This document shows positions 1 through 11,739 of a stretch of DNA of 64,000 bases, one piece after another. The stretch comes from Homarus americanus. Taxonomy: Eukaryota; Arthropoda; Malacostraca; Decapoda; Nephropidae. The notes below the pieces were generated by a model, which saw only the letters and a program-made list of their open reading frames with translations, was not told where the DNA came from and ran no database searches. Numbering within the stretch: the first letter of the stretch is position 1; every line of letters begins with the position of its first letter. The position numbers and the translations under genes are program-made. Where the stretch lies: the NCBI RefSeq assembly GCF_018991925.1, contig NW_024725521.1:1178001-1242000 (forward strand), written 5' to 3'.

Positions 1-438
1 TTGCCCAGTCTGTGATCACACTGCTCCGTCCACCGCCATCAATGACTTCAGCCTTTGGGACATTTCTCCTAGGTTACATATTTGTTTAGTAGTAATATGT
101 GAGATGTTGGATTTATTTTCAGATCTTTGCTAGGTTGTGAAACAACTGTGCTAACTCTCTTGAGAAATCAATCGGTTTGTAATTCGGAAGAATTTTCGGT
201 TAGCGTCGACTGCTTGTGATGATGAGGTTGTTGTCGTACGTGAGGCAACGGGGTGGGGGAGCGCTGCCCCCTCATACGCTAACTTTATCCTGGGGAGTCT
301 GGCCGTGGCTGCTGCTGATTTCGCTCTCACCCTCCGGGCACGACACTGTTGTCACTGCCCTCACGTGTGGTGCCAGTAGTGGCTTGTGACACATCCGGGC
401 CTCCGGGTAGGCCGGTCCGGATTACCAGTTTTTCTTCT

Positions 439-472
439 TCAGTGTACACAACGAGGAGACAGTTGAGGGTTC
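439..472 (+). promoter_or_regulatory. Core promoter, Inr + DPE type, for the exon at 518
   Basis: An arthropod-type initiator TCAGT sits at 439-443. Counting its A (441) as +1, positions +28 to +32 (468-472) read GGTTC, a full match to the DPE consensus RGWYV at the exact spacing required. No TATA box is seen 25-35 bases upstream. The predicted 5' leader is 77 bases, ending at an ATG in a good context (CAAAATG). Spacing and both motifs are read directly; use as a start site is inferred from Drosophila core-promoter rules. Confidence 0.6.
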
Positions 473-517
473 TGACATTTTTTTCCCGCCAGTGTTGGTT
501 CGTGTATTAGAGGCAAA

Positions 518-1264
518 ATGTCGATGCAGTTAATGAAGTTCTTGCTGGCGGACGCGCGGGACTTCAAGGATTCGGGCCCGTCCCCCTACGAGGGAGACTC
601 TAACCTGACCTTGGCCATACAGCGCCACGGCCCCAGCCATGTCCGTGCCCGTGCCCGTAACCGGCTCTCCCTCGACCTCGACCTTGCAGGACCACACCAG
701 GCCGTGGTGGTCAATGAACCTATGAGGCCGCAAGTTACTTACCGCCGTACTGCAAGCGACATCGCGGCACTGAACCATAACCGACGCTCCCTTAACCTGG
801 AGTTCATGAACAAAGAGGGTCAACATCCAAAGATAATGTCGCGTCGGACCGTTCACTTCGACCTGCCGGACTCCCCCGAGGCTGCCCGTCGCTACCTGCA
901 GAAGCAGCAGGAACAACAACAGATGCAACAGCCGCAGCAGACGAGGCGTCGTTGTCGCCCTCCTGACCGACGTGAAGACTCTCCCAGTGATGCTGAAGGT
1001 TGTGGAGTTGGGGAGCACGTTGGAGTGTCACCTCGTCTTCTGCGCCTTCTGGATATAAAACCTAAGGACTATGCCGAAGCTCAGAGGCTCAAAAAGATGC
1101 TGAAGCGTGCGGTGAACCGTCCAGACACCACGTTTGAGGACCTGAAGGTTTATCGCTTGGCCATGAAGAGACTAAGACGCATCATCCGCCAGGAGCAGGA
1201 GATGGAGATGCTGCGGCAGGCGGAGGAGGAGAGGCAGGAGAATTTCCAGAACTTCATAGACAAG
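518..1264 (+). CDS. Exon 1: start exon of a long protein of unknown function (249 aa)
   Basis: This is the only sizeable protein-like frame in the first 25 kb. It starts at ATG 518, 77 bases behind an Inr+DPE promoter. Residues 1-120 are basic with repeated RRS/RNRLSLDLDL-like patches. About 128-145 is Gln-rich. About 170-249 is highly charged, strongly helical and probably coiled coil (KDYAEAQRLKKMLKRAV, then RLRRIIRQEQEMEMLRQAEE). The frame runs into TGA at 1271-1273, but AAG|GTAGAG at 1264/1265 is a usable donor ending in phase 0, which matches the phase-0 start of the exon at 25682. A second, better donor-like GAGAG|GTAAGC lies just after the stop, and an AATAAA at 1406 could end a short 251-aa single-exon form. 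I do not recognise the protein. A separate small gene is the alternative. Confidence 0.7.
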
Positions 1265-1405
1265 GTAGAGTGAGAGGTGGGAGGAGAGGTAAGCTATGAT
1301 AAAGTTGGTAATAAGACGAGGGGTCACAGGGTTAACATGGAGGAATTTACGGGGATACAAGAGTAGGCCTTTGGGAGAGAAGGAGGAAGTGAAAGAAGAA
1401 TCATA

Positions 1406-1411
1406 AATAAA
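1406..1411 (+). terminator. Possible poly(A) signal for an unspliced short form of exon 1
   Basis: AATAAA lies 133 bases after the TGA that closes the exon 1 frame. It would serve only if the transcript is not spliced at 1264. No U-rich downstream element was clearly identified. Confidence 0.25.
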
Positions 1412-2268
1412 TACAAGGAAGTGTAAATGAAGTTCGGCGTGTCCTTCAGCGTGTTCTACCTGATAACGAAGGGCGTGTGATGTGATGGTTCAGGGAAGAC
1501 TTACTGGACCACTGAAGAGAAGTTGTAGAGTTTATTACCAACACTGGGTGACTACTTCAAGGAAAAAAAATCCACAGGGATAACTTGATGGATCGACTAA
1601 AAGATTGACCGTTTTTATGTAGATTCAATATAATTAATATCTTATAGAAACTCGACAATACCTTAAAAAATAATTAATATGCTGTTGTAATGCATTAGGT
1701 GTTCCAGCAGCCAAGGTCTCTAAGCTCTGGTTTCTAAGTGTGATTTTACTTGAGAACTATAAAATTCAATGTTATTCATGATAGTTATTGTTGCTATATT
1801 GTGCTTCAGCAATTATTGGGGTCTGAAGTACTTATTTTAAATATGACCATAAATAAGACTACAGCTATCAATGATTAAAGTAAGTTATTTTGGTTATACT
1901 CTGTTGACGGACAGGACTCCCGGCCCGAGCCCCATACAACAATTAATTTCTGTTGACAGTACATAGCAACAGTTAATGACTGATTGAGAACATTATTCTC
2001 TTTTCTGACCGAATTATTTTTACATGTGATATATATAGTATATGTATTTATCATATATTTGTCTATTAATCTTTTTGGAGACAAACTTTACGTGTTACTT
2101 GTTGGTATTGTTGACGTACAGTGACACTTATAGTGTTCCAATAATTCACCACATCACGTGTTATGGAAGTGATCATTATAAACCTTGCATTAAAGTAAAG
2201 TAAAATACTTCGTAAATGAAGAAGAATTTTATTTTCGAAACAGGTCTAGTTTATTCACACAAATATAC
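1412..2268. other. Intron 1, AT-rich sequence without recognised features
   Basis: No coding frame, tandem array or transposon end is recognisable here. The small open frames contain no protein-like composition. Confidence 0.5.
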
Positions 2269-2269
2269 A

Positions 2270-2480
2270 CAAGTACACATACGCGCGCGCTGGGTTTAGA
2301 CCTCGGGCTATAGGCGCTGGTGGTTTCAAGGTCCCAGGTTTGAACCCCGGCCAGGTAGATGACTTCATGGACCAGAAATTTGACCACACGAGCCCCGATA
2401 GACCTACAGTGAGCGTAAAGTGACACTGACTCACTCCTGGTCTTTGTCTCCCTCTGATAATGTTATAAAGTATCATTGTA
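2270..2480 (+). repeat. tRNA-derived SINE
   Basis: A Pol III B-box-like GGTTTGAACCCCGG at about 2337-2350 follows a tRNA-like head starting near 2288, then a roughly 110-base unrelated body. This is the standard layout of a tRNA-derived SINE. The A box is degenerate and no target-site duplication was found. Confidence 0.5.
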
Positions 2481-3433
2481 CTTTAGCAACTAAGGACAAT
2501 ACGAGCGTCATCTTACACAATATTCTGTACTTGGCGTCAACAGGTAAAAATTGAATTTCATCTCTGGTATTCTCCGTCGGTTGAGAAAAATGTCTTGATC
2601 TGGGCACGAGAGGAGGGAGCCTAGATGACACTGACACATAATGCCTTACTGTATATTAGTAATTTTATCAAACTTGATGTTGGGAGGTTATGAGAAGCGA
2701 GGACTTGTGCTTGATGGTATTTGTAAACCTGAAACAGCAACTAGGAAAACAGTCTTAAAACAGGATAAACCTTTCCACGGTGCTGACAGGTGAAGTGCTT
2801 CAAAGTAAAACAAAACCACCCACGATAAAACCCTGCAAATAACAAATGTTTGTGTTTTAGTTATTAAAAAATATACATTTTAAAGGATCTACACTTTATA
2901 TACAGTTGCATACTCTGTACATAAGCTACAACAAAACATGACACTTAATATTAATTAATAAACGAAACAAAACTGAGTTAGTTTTTTATAGAAACTAAGA
3001 AATAATGAATGGTGTTAAATAACCCAAACACTTCAAGCAACAAACACCCCAACTGGTGACCAAACCGGTGCCTAGATGTGGTAACTGAGTGCATCATAGT
3101 GGCGGTTTTAACTAAGGAATCCGTTTGTGACATGTGAGCAGCTGAAAACATCGGTCACAAACTACGTTGTTGGTTAGTGACGAGAGTTTGTTGCTGAGGG
3201 TGCAGTAACGACCTCGTGACAAGTGGGATAGTTCCTCCAGTCAGTCAGGAAAAGCGTTCATAGAGCTGTTAATGAGGGAAGATACAGCCATTAATGACAG
3301 TTGTGCGACACACACTAGTCACCTGACACACACTAGTTACTTGACACTGGCTGAACTATGGTGATTGAGGGCGTAATGGTGAGCGCGGATGTTAAGGCTA
3401 AGTTGTGACGGGGCGACGGTTATGTTTTGTAAG

Positions 3434-3460
3434 GTGTGTGTGTGTGTGTGTGTGTGTGTG
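3434..3460. repeat. (GT)n microsatellite
   Basis: Uninterrupted GT dinucleotide run of about 13 units. Confidence 0.95.
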
Positions 3461-3572
3461 ATAACATGAAGGGTAGCAGAGGGAAGAATGACTGTGGCTG
3501 AAGATGACGAGAAAGAAAGTGGAAGTATAACAAACGGTGTTACTATAACGTGTGGTCTACAAGATAACTATT

Positions 3573-3646
3573 TAGGTTAAGTTAGGTTAGGTTAAATTAG
3601 GTCAGGCTAGGTTAGATTAGACAAGGTTTGGTTAGGTTAGGCTAAA
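3573..3646 (+). repeat. Degenerate interstitial TTAGG-type block (G-rich on +)
   Basis: Repeated GGTTA/TTAGG words with point changes. TTAGG is the usual arthropod telomere repeat. This is the first of nine such blocks in the window. Confidence 0.7.
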
Positions 3647-3649
3647 GAT

Positions 3650-6165
3650 ATCATTATAGACCGCACGCTTTCATAAGACCCAACAAATAATGATTATGAA
3701 AGGATGGAAAAAGAGACGAAAGGTGTGGCAGGTAAGCAAGGCGCCGCACACCTCCTGCCTCCCGTGTTATTGTTTTGGGGGGAATTTAGTCATTGTTATT
3801 GTTTTCTTATTTTTAAGTGGTAGCATTTTAAGTATTTTAATCTTTCGTTTTATTATGATGCGTAAAAGTTCATATATGTGGGTTTTTTTTCCTGTCAATA
3901 ATGTTGGAGGGAATATTTCTGTTGGTGTTGCATTCACTTGAGACGTAATCCAATTTCTTTTAATTATTAGAATATTGTGTTACGTGTATCTGCATTTTCT
4001 TTCGGTTTATTAATAATGTTTCATCTTCTCCTTCATACGTGGATTGGGAGAAGAGAAACAGATCTGACTGGGAGGAAATGTCTGAGAAAATTGTTCAGGT
4101 GTAGAAAGTGACAGGTGGGAATCCCTGAATCTCCACAGTGACTACAACAACAGCTCATCATGTTGAGTCATCAGGCGCGTCCATACTGAAGTTATCACGT
4201 CTGACCCACACAGACACCTATGATAACCCCCTATCCTTTATTTGTTGACGACTAGTGTACTGTAATTACTAGTCTAGTATACATATTTAAAGACCTTAAT
4301 TGTTAAAGCACAGTGATACATTATAACATCAGATCTACTCTTAAAAGGGATTCACACCGGTTTTTCTTGTATTACGGGACTCCTGGTGACCTATCAGCTG
4401 AGTTCCTTTCACTTTGCGTGTCAGTAACGGCCACATTAGTTGCTCATTGGGTCGTACCTCAAATTGACGAATTTGTTGACAAACTTTTCCCGTATTCTTT
4501 AAGGCCTATTCGTTGTCAACGAGTGAATATCATTGATTAGGGATGTTCATAACGAGGAGCTCTTAATGGTCTTGTTTATTCATTTATTTTTTTCAATTTA
4601 TTTTAATAATTTACTTATGGGGCGGAGGGGGGGGGTTGAAGAACATTGTCATTACCTTTGGGCGTGTTGACACCAACAAGAAGAATATCACTAGGGAACT
4701 GTTGTTGTCCTTAAGAGAAAACGGTTGGTCACATAGTTTACAGTATTTTTATTTCAGTATTTAAATAAAAACTGTTGTGTGTGTGTGGGTGGGGGTCGTG
4801 GTTTAGTGAAATCAATAGAATTAAAATAATGTAATGGTGTAAATTTTCTAAGACATTTGAACATCTGTAATTAAAGTGAGGTTTGTATAGTAGACAGAAC
4901 TGTCAACGTTTTAATGTGTTGGGAATATGTATCCCCGAATTCGGTTAAATAAGCTGTATAGTGTTAATGATGCAGTAGTACATCTGTTGGTGAACTTGAA
5001 GACGTCACCTAGAGCGAGAGTGTGGGGGTGTACGTCAGTGTACAAAAAATCACCAATATTTCAACGCGGTGGGGGTGAATGAAGTTGTAAGGCAGCAGGA
5101 AATGCATTTACTTGAGTCGTGTTTACCCAAATGTTCTCGAGGAGGAAAGAAGACTGTGTGCCAGTCTGAGTCTTGATATCCTCTGACTGCCTGAAGAAAC
5201 TACCTTGACATAAATTCTAAAAATACACACACCTTAGTGGTACTTGTTGGTGCAATTTAGCCTGAACGAATTTAAAAGCAAAATGTGAGTTAAAGAATAA
5301 AGAACAGTGCATGATGAATTTTCAAGTCATGAAGCAACAGACTTAAAATCACATAGGTTAGGTCGCACTTTCTGGTGTACAGTATGGTGACTTACCAGGG
5401 GCGGTGGCACAGTGGTCCGGAGTTGCTGAGTGAGGCTGCCAACCCGGGGCGACTGTGAGCACACCTTTACCTTGCCAAACCTCTCCTCTCCTCACGCCCC
5501 CACACGTACTCCTCTACACGTGGTCTCTTCCTCTACGGGGTGTTGAGCGGGCCCATGTTTATCCGTGAACCTGGTGTGTGGGATTATGTTATGTAGGAGG
5601 ATGTTGGCGATAAACTACCCCACCACTGGTACCTCTGTCGTGTTACACAACACTGGTTTGTGTAGTTACACTGACCTGTCGGTGTGAGGAAAACAATTTC
5701 TCCACGAAGAGACATACAGACACACAGATAAATGTGAAGACCTTGCACTCCAACTGTAACGCTAAGCTGTATTACCTGTACACAGTGAATGAAATATATA
5801 TTCTCCCGACACACACACACACACAGCCTTTGATACTTAGGACCTGTTGATGTATCTTTACGAGATCTTGAGACTGCTGGGGCAAGTGAGGTAAAGTTCC
5901 TTACCTAAGAGGACCCGCCTGCTGGCCGTGGCTCAAAGCAGAGAGACCTTGAGAGCCGAATGTGGTAATTCAACCACACGGCCAAGGAGAATAAGGAAGA
6001 CCGTGCACCCTGGGGTATTCAAGTCTTTCCTGGTAACCAACTCGCTTATTGCACTGAGCAGGAGGATGTACGGTTCACACAGATAGGGCCAAGGTATTTC
6101 ACGAAGATCTCAACTAATTCCCGTACACGTCATGATGCACACCAACACACGGATGTGGATTGCTA
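3650..6165. other. Intron 1, no gene seen
   Basis: AT-rich sequence with scattered short open frames that do not look like protein. A tRNA-like A box (TGGCACAGTGG near 5406) and a SINE-like stretch on the minus strand near 5870-6000 hint at decayed SINEs, but neither has a convincing B box in the right place. Confidence 0.4.
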
Positions 6166-6166
6166 C

Positions 6167-6168
<2 letters not shown>

Positions 6169-6197
<29 letters not shown>
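6169..6197. repeat. (GA)n microsatellite
   Basis: Uninterrupted GA run. Confidence 0.95.
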
Positions 6198-6425
6198 GTT
6201 CAATAATTTCAGCACACCCTACACTTGACGCTCAACCATATATAGAACTTAAAAAGAGTTCCTGCTAGTTGTTACCACTCGGGCCGTGTGTATGAAACCG
6301 ATGTCAATAACTTATGGAGTAGATAAACTGGGTTCCCGGGTTAAGTGTCTTACTGGGATAAACAACGATTTAAGCGAAGCAAAGAAAAACTGGTGGAATG
6401 GTTTTTGGACATACCACTACGTACA

Positions 6426-6562
6426 GGCCCTACCATACACTTAGTACCACTTGCCTACCATACACTTATTACCACTTACCTACCATACACTTATTACCAC
6501 TTACCTACCATACACTTATTACCACTTACCTACCATACACTTAGTACCACTTACCACAGACT
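6426..6562. repeat. 25-bp minisatellite, about 5 units
   Basis: The unit contains TACCATACACTTATTACCAC and recurs every 25 bases. It explains the short open frame rich in TYHLP across it. Confidence 0.85.
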
Positions 6563-6595
6563 ACACTTATCACATACTTAAGTTGGTGTAGAATT

Positions 6596-6712
6596 TGGCA
6601 GGTGTGTGTTAGTATTGGGTAGTTGTGGCAGGTGTGTGGTAGTATTAGGTAGGTGTGGCAGGTGTGTGGTAGTATTAGGTAGGTTTGGCAGGTGTGTGTT
6701 AGTATTGGGTTC
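6596..6712. repeat. 30-bp minisatellite, about 4 units
   Basis: Units of the form GGCAGGTGTGTGGTAGTATT plus about ten more bases. It lies next to the 25-bp array and its G-rich units partly mirror the complement of that array (GGTAGGT and GTGGTA words), so the two may derive from one another by inversion. Confidence 0.8.
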
Positions 6713-6762
6713 TTGATAACAAAACACCCGAAACTTCAAACTCTTTTGTGTATCGTGTAGTG

Positions 6763-6876
6763 CAGAAACCCTCTCAATAACAGACTTCTCAATAGCAGAT
6801 ATTCTCAGTCACAAAATTTTTCCAATAAGGGACATGGCTTATAAGAATTAGTCCGGTATTGGGAGGGTTTACTGTA
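6763..6876. mobile_element. pogo/Tigger-like MITE
   Basis: The left end CAGAAACCCTCTCAATAACA and the complement of the right end CAGTAAACCCTCCCAATACC are imperfect terminal inverted repeats of about 25 bases. The CAG...AACCCTC form is that of pogo-type elements. There is no coding capacity. Confidence 0.6.
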
Positions 6877-6879
6877 TTC

Positions 6880-8190
6880 AGTCCGGACATCACCAGTTTC
6901 CTTTGACCGTGGACTTAAGTGTAAAGCAAAGTATGGACAGGTAAAAAAAAACAAAAATATATAAGAATAATTATATATTTTTAAAACGTCTTGATAACTC
7001 CAGTGTGTAAGAATATAATATTAAATATAAGAAAAAAAGAACTGAAATGTTACGTTGACATAATGAACTTTACGAGCCACGCTATTCATAATTCCGGTAC
7101 CATGATATTATACATAATTATTATGGGCCCAACCATGCCAGCTACCATCTACCATGACATAATACCATTGACATTTCATCTACCATATTATCATAAACAT
7201 ACTTATCTTATTAACATTAACATACTTACCATATTACCATTAGCATAATTACCTACCAGTCTACCATTAACATACAGTAATTACCATTTTTACCAGTAAC
7301 TTTTATGTTAGTCGTTTTAACTCGTTAAATCATTCCACCATTGTTATTATTTCTTATTTTCCATCATAGACAAAATAGTACACCTAATATAATAATATTA
7401 ATAATAAACATTAATATTTTTTAAGTAATTTTATACATTTAAAAAACTTATTATTGATTCCTATAATATTTCAGCTTCCAGAACATTAAAGAATGCCTTT
7501 ATTTTTGTATATATTGTTTACTTCCACTTATCTGATCTTTTTTATATTTAATGTTTTTCTTTCTTATTAAAGTTCTATTTAAATATTGGTCTTAATATTC
7601 TTTTAAGTAACACAAGTCTTTATGGTATATATTTTTTCTGAAACTTCACACACATTAGGCTATTTGAGCTCAGAATTTTAATGGTCGCTTTTAAACATTT
7701 TGTAAACATTCAATTCCCTTCTTAATTACAATAAAACATGTATCATTATTTTACATATGATTTTTTTTACTCTTGTACGTTTTATTCATGTGTTGGCATA
7801 AGATGTTGTCGTTGTGGGTACAGTATTACACAGGTTTATTACTGGATAAACCAATAAGTGTATACATTGTCTTAAACCTATCCTAATACAACATGTTTTT
7901 AATTCCAGTATAGTCACCGAACATCTACTTATGCTGGAGTAAGTTATGATGAGTGTATAGGTTGTATTGTGTATAGATTAGCTGGTGTGTATATGGCTAA
8001 CATTAATGGCGTGTATAACTTACATCTTACCTTCAACAACGTTATTAAGTCCGCATCATTACTGTATGAGGTGTATTAACAGTATGAAGGCGTATTGTGT
8101 TATCAACTCAAGTGCTGTACTGCATTAATGTTATAATCTTTATCTAACACAGTCATTATCAGGAATACTGGTCACATCATTAGGTCCCTT
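6880..8190. other. Intron 1, very AT-rich, no gene seen
   Basis: Loosely repeated TACCAT words occur at 7120-7300. Otherwise no tandem array, transposon end or coding frame is convincing. Confidence 0.4.
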
Positions 8191-8193
8191 AAC

Positions 8194-8323
8194 TACAGTG
8201 AAACCTCTATTTAACGGACTATGGAGAGTAAATCCGTTATATCGAGGGTCCATTAGATATGAAGCACCTCCATTTATCGGATTATATGGAGAGGGAAGTC
8301 CGTTATATCGAGGTTTCACTATA
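8194..8323. mobile_element. pogo/Tigger-like MITE, 130 bp
   Basis: It begins TA-CAGTGAAACCTC and ends GAGGTTTCACT-A-TA, giving TIRs bounded by TA duplications. Internal repeats of TCCGTTATATCGAGG give near-palindromic structure. CAGTGAAACCTC is a familiar Tigger/pogo terminus. Confidence 0.8.
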
Positions 8324-8403
8324 GTAATCAGTTAAGGTTCACCAATAGAATGACTGTGTGTTGTGTCTTGTTTAGTGTTAATATTGTATCTTCTTTGTTA
8401 TTG

Positions 8404-8490
8404 TATGTTGGCTGTGTGTGGATGTATGTTGGCTGTGTGTGGATGTATGTTGGCTGTGTGGATGTATGTTGGCTGTGTGTGGATGTATGT
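8404..8490. repeat. 21-bp minisatellite, about 4 units
   Basis: The unit is GTATGTTGGCTGTGTGTGGA plus T, repeated with one small deletion. The overlapping open frames here come from the repeat. Confidence 0.85.
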
Positions 8491-9392
8491 CGTGTATTTT
8501 ACCTTAAGTCTATGTTTATTATTCGTGTGTATATTGTATATTTGTGTGTATTATATCATGTGGTTACTCTTAAACATACACGTTCTGAATGGTTGTTTAG
8601 AATATTTACACACCACTATACAGTCCTATGTATATAATATATATATGTATATGTTTGTGATAATTTGGTATAGACTATCTTATACATGTGTCTGTACTTG
8701 TATATCAACCCTGTATGAACTTGTGTATGATGACTGTATGAATCGTGAATTTGTATAATGTACACCTAAAATGTTCAGAGAGTTCATTTTTATGGCCAAA
8801 TAATGAGCTGCTTCGCAAAAAAGCTAAAGTTTATGTTTGACGTAACGTGGACGTGTCAGCTCCGCTCTGTGTACAGTTTGTGCCGCTGCGGACGGTGTTT
8901 ACTAACAACACTACTTGTAAGGTTTCTCTGCTGACTTGGTTACTCTACTTCTTTCGTCAGTGTTTGGAGTCTGAAAATGTTTACGTTTTTAGCATATAGA
9001 AATGAGTGATTATAGTGATATTGATAACTATTAAGATGTATTGAACTGATGACGTTTCTTATGGTGAAATGATAATAATAATAACAATAATAATAATAAC
9101 AACTAATTATATAATAAGCCGTGGTAGTAAAAAGTTATATTAATCGTACCTGGGAAAGGAGTAATAATTGTATTAGGTACTTCATCAAAATAAACTTTAC
9201 AAGGTGAGTGCGAGAATATTATGGTAGTGATTTATTAATAATATTTCATGAAACATTTACTGCTTGGAGTGTGTCTAGACAATGGCTCACTCGTGCATGT
9301 ATTGGGCTCCCTCCATCCCCCCTCGTGGTGAGCTCTGCTGAGGACGGTCACTCACGCAAAACACTCGTGCAAACATTTACATAAACACATAC

Positions 9393-9656
9393 TTGAGCGA
9401 ACTCCTAGCAATGGTTTTAAATTAGACAAATTTAGATTTAGGCGCGAGATAGGTAATAATTGGTTTGGAAAAAGTGTTTAGTGGATGAGTGGAACAAGTT
9501 ACTGTACCAAACATCATTAACTCGAACACGCTGGGTAGCTTCAAACATAGGTTGGACGGATATAATATGAGCGATAGGGGTTGGGTGTAAACGGGACTGC
9601 TCAGTATGGTCCAATAGGCCTGCTGCAGTTTCCTCCATTCTTATGTTCTTACGATT
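9393..9656 (+). mobile_element. CR1-like LINE, 5'-truncated 3' end
   Basis: Conceptual translation gives KLDKFRFRREIGNNWFGK and, after a frame break, DEWNKL, matching the C-terminal tail of the reverse transcriptase remnant at 52.5-53.9 kb. It ends with two near-copies of TTCTTATG. CR1-clade elements characteristically end in short octamer repeats. Frameshifts show it is dead. Confidence 0.75.
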
Positions 9657-9690
9657 GTGGGTCCCGTAAGCCAGACGGTCAGTGAGGGGC

Positions 9691-9727
9691 CCCTGACTGC
9701 AGATACAGGCTGTATCTGCAGTCAGGG
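9691..9727. repeat. Perfect 37-bp palindrome
   Basis: The arms CCCTGACTGCAGATACAG and CTGTATCTGCAGTCAGGG are exact 18-base complements separated by a single G. It can extrude as a cruciform. Confidence 0.95.
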
Positions 9728-9729
9728 TA

Positions 9730-10670
9730 AATAAGGAAGATATACTTTTTGACACGTGCTCGTCAAGTGTTCCATTAAAGTTTAGGTTAAGTTGATATTA
9801 ATAAGGATCAGTTTTACTGAGGATAATTGTCGTTATACTTAACCATCATGCAGTAGTTTTTAATAATTATTATAATTCAGTCATTTTTTTTTAATAATTA
9901 AAGTATTGGCAGTGAAATGTTGAAGCAGGAACAAGGGAATTCTAAAGTGAAGTTCTCTATATAACTCCGTTTGTTCACTGCAGTATATTGTATGTGACGT
10001 GTTTATTTAACTAAATCCGTTTGTTAGTACAGTACAGTTCGTCATCAGTACTTCAGTTAATAAAACCATCATTGAAATGCAATTTGTGTGACTTAAGCAT
10101 GACTGAACCTCTTAGCATTGACGGTGGTCAGTGGTTCGTTCCTCTCGAGGTTATAATTCAGTGAGGGGTTTTGGTGATGCAGTAAAGTACCGATGGATGA
10201 CGTAACAAGAAAAGTACTTGTACAGTACTCATCAGGAGGTGCTGTACAGTACATATTTAGATGTAAGATGCAATAAAAAAAACTCGAACAATTGCGGCTC
10301 TAAACCAATTGTTGTAGTGACGCCCCTAAAACGCTGTATGTTTTATTTATAAATTTAAACATGAACTGTACGCTGCTACTGTAGACGTAAACAAGAGCCA
10401 GCATAAACTGAGCAGCGACGGAGGTAACACGAGACACTGTACTGTACTCAGACCACTATTTATAAATGAACCCCCTGAGAAATATAAGAGGCGCGAGTAC
10501 TGGCATGAGGAAGCTGCTCTACTCACTCGTGTGTGTGTGATGAGTTTTATACCAAATTCAGTTAATATGAAAATTGTAAGAGTGTTGTTGGTGGAGGTTA
10601 GTGACCTTGTTCAGACCTTCCTACTCTAAACTGACTACTACGCTTTAACATATTGTCAGGTGTGTGTGTG
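9730..10670. other. Intron 1, no gene seen
   Basis: AT-rich sequence. TATAAA-like words near 10460 and 10484 have no correctly spaced initiator or following coding frame. Confidence 0.4.
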
Positions 10671-10673
10671 AGC

Positions 10674-11407
10674 GGATAGATCAGTGATTTTCAACCTTTT
10701 TCATCTCACGGCACAGTGAGTCAGGCACTAAAATGGTCGAGGCACACCATCAGTATTTAAGGATAGAGTTGATCATTTAAAAGAAAGTAAATGATAAGAA
10801 TGTGTTCATAATTAAAAAAATATATATTTTAATTTTATTGCCAAAACTATATCGTTGATCAAGGTTTTCAAAATAATTTGAAAGTTTTGTGCATATTTGT
10901 TATTACTACACATTGCAACAAGATGTCATTGAAAAAGATGCCATTCATTAAAAAATAATATGAAACTTTCAGATATAGGTTGTATTCAAATACAAACATG
11001 AGTAAAAATAAAAGGCCATTGCTTACATAAAAATATCAGTGGGAAACCTGTGCTTGGTGTAGTCTCATGATGTTCCTTGTCTGAGGTCGAATGGTTGACA
11101 GGCATACCCTCAAGTTCTCCAGTGTTTGAGGCTGCTACCTGTTCTTGCTCTTCATTGTGTTCATGGCAGAGAAGCCAGCTTCACACAGATACGATGTTGA
11201 GAAAGGAAGAAGTGCTTCAATTGCCTTCTTTGTAATGATGGGGTATTCCTCTTGAAGGGACAACCAGAATGAAGTCATATCTGTTGATAGGTGCTTCAGT
11301 TTCTGATATCCGTCAGCTCATCCTCTTCGGCAACAGTTAATCCTGCTGACTCCCGCGGCACACCAACGGATGCTTCGGCACATTGGTCGAAAATCGCTGG
11401 GATAGAT
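10674..11407. mobile_element. hAT transposon remnant with 8-bp target-site duplication
   Basis: The left end CAGTGATTTTCAACC and the complement of the right end CAGCGATTTTCGACC are 15-base TIRs with two mismatches. They are flanked by an exact 8-bp duplication GGATAGAT (10674-10681 and 11400-11407), the hAT signature. The element proper is 718 bp (10682-11399), far shorter than an autonomous hAT, and holds a decayed transposase fragment on the minus strand. Confidence 0.93.
11064..11292 (-). pseudogene. hAT transposase C-terminal fragment (dimerisation region)
   Basis: The minus-strand reading includes LQEEYPIITKKAIEALLPFS followed by TSYLCEAGFSAMN. This is the hallmark segment of the hAT C-terminal dimerisation domain in SCAND3/ZBED5-type transposases. 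A stop follows shortly after, and the DDE-containing N-terminal part is missing. It lies inside the TIR-bounded element. Confidence 0.85.
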
Positions 11408-11689
11408 TGTGTTTACGAGCCGGAGGATGGCCATCACTCCTTTAAGTTCAATATGTTTTGTTGATCACCTCGCTAGATTAATCCCTGCACTAGATATATG
11501 AGCTTACAACAACTTACTTCACAGATGATCATGTATACCGTAGACCTTTGAGAGAACACTGGACAACACCTGGGTAGTTGTGTACAATTACGGAGAACTA
11601 TACTGACCATAATATGTAGTGTCACGAACTTACACGATTCAGTTCAGCAAGAGGATGAAGATGATCCCCTCAATGTTAGATGACCAATT

Positions 11690-11692
<3 letters not shown>

Positions 11693-11733
<41 letters not shown>
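11693..11733. repeat. (GA)n microsatellite
   Basis: Uninterrupted GA run of about 20 units. Confidence 0.95.
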
Positions 11734-11736
<3 letters not shown>

Positions 11737-11739
11737 ATG

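Noticed and set aside
5870..6010. SINE-like sequence on the minus strand
   Set aside because: Conserved-looking core (TTAGGTAAGGAACTTTACCT) but no convincing A and B boxes at proper spacing.
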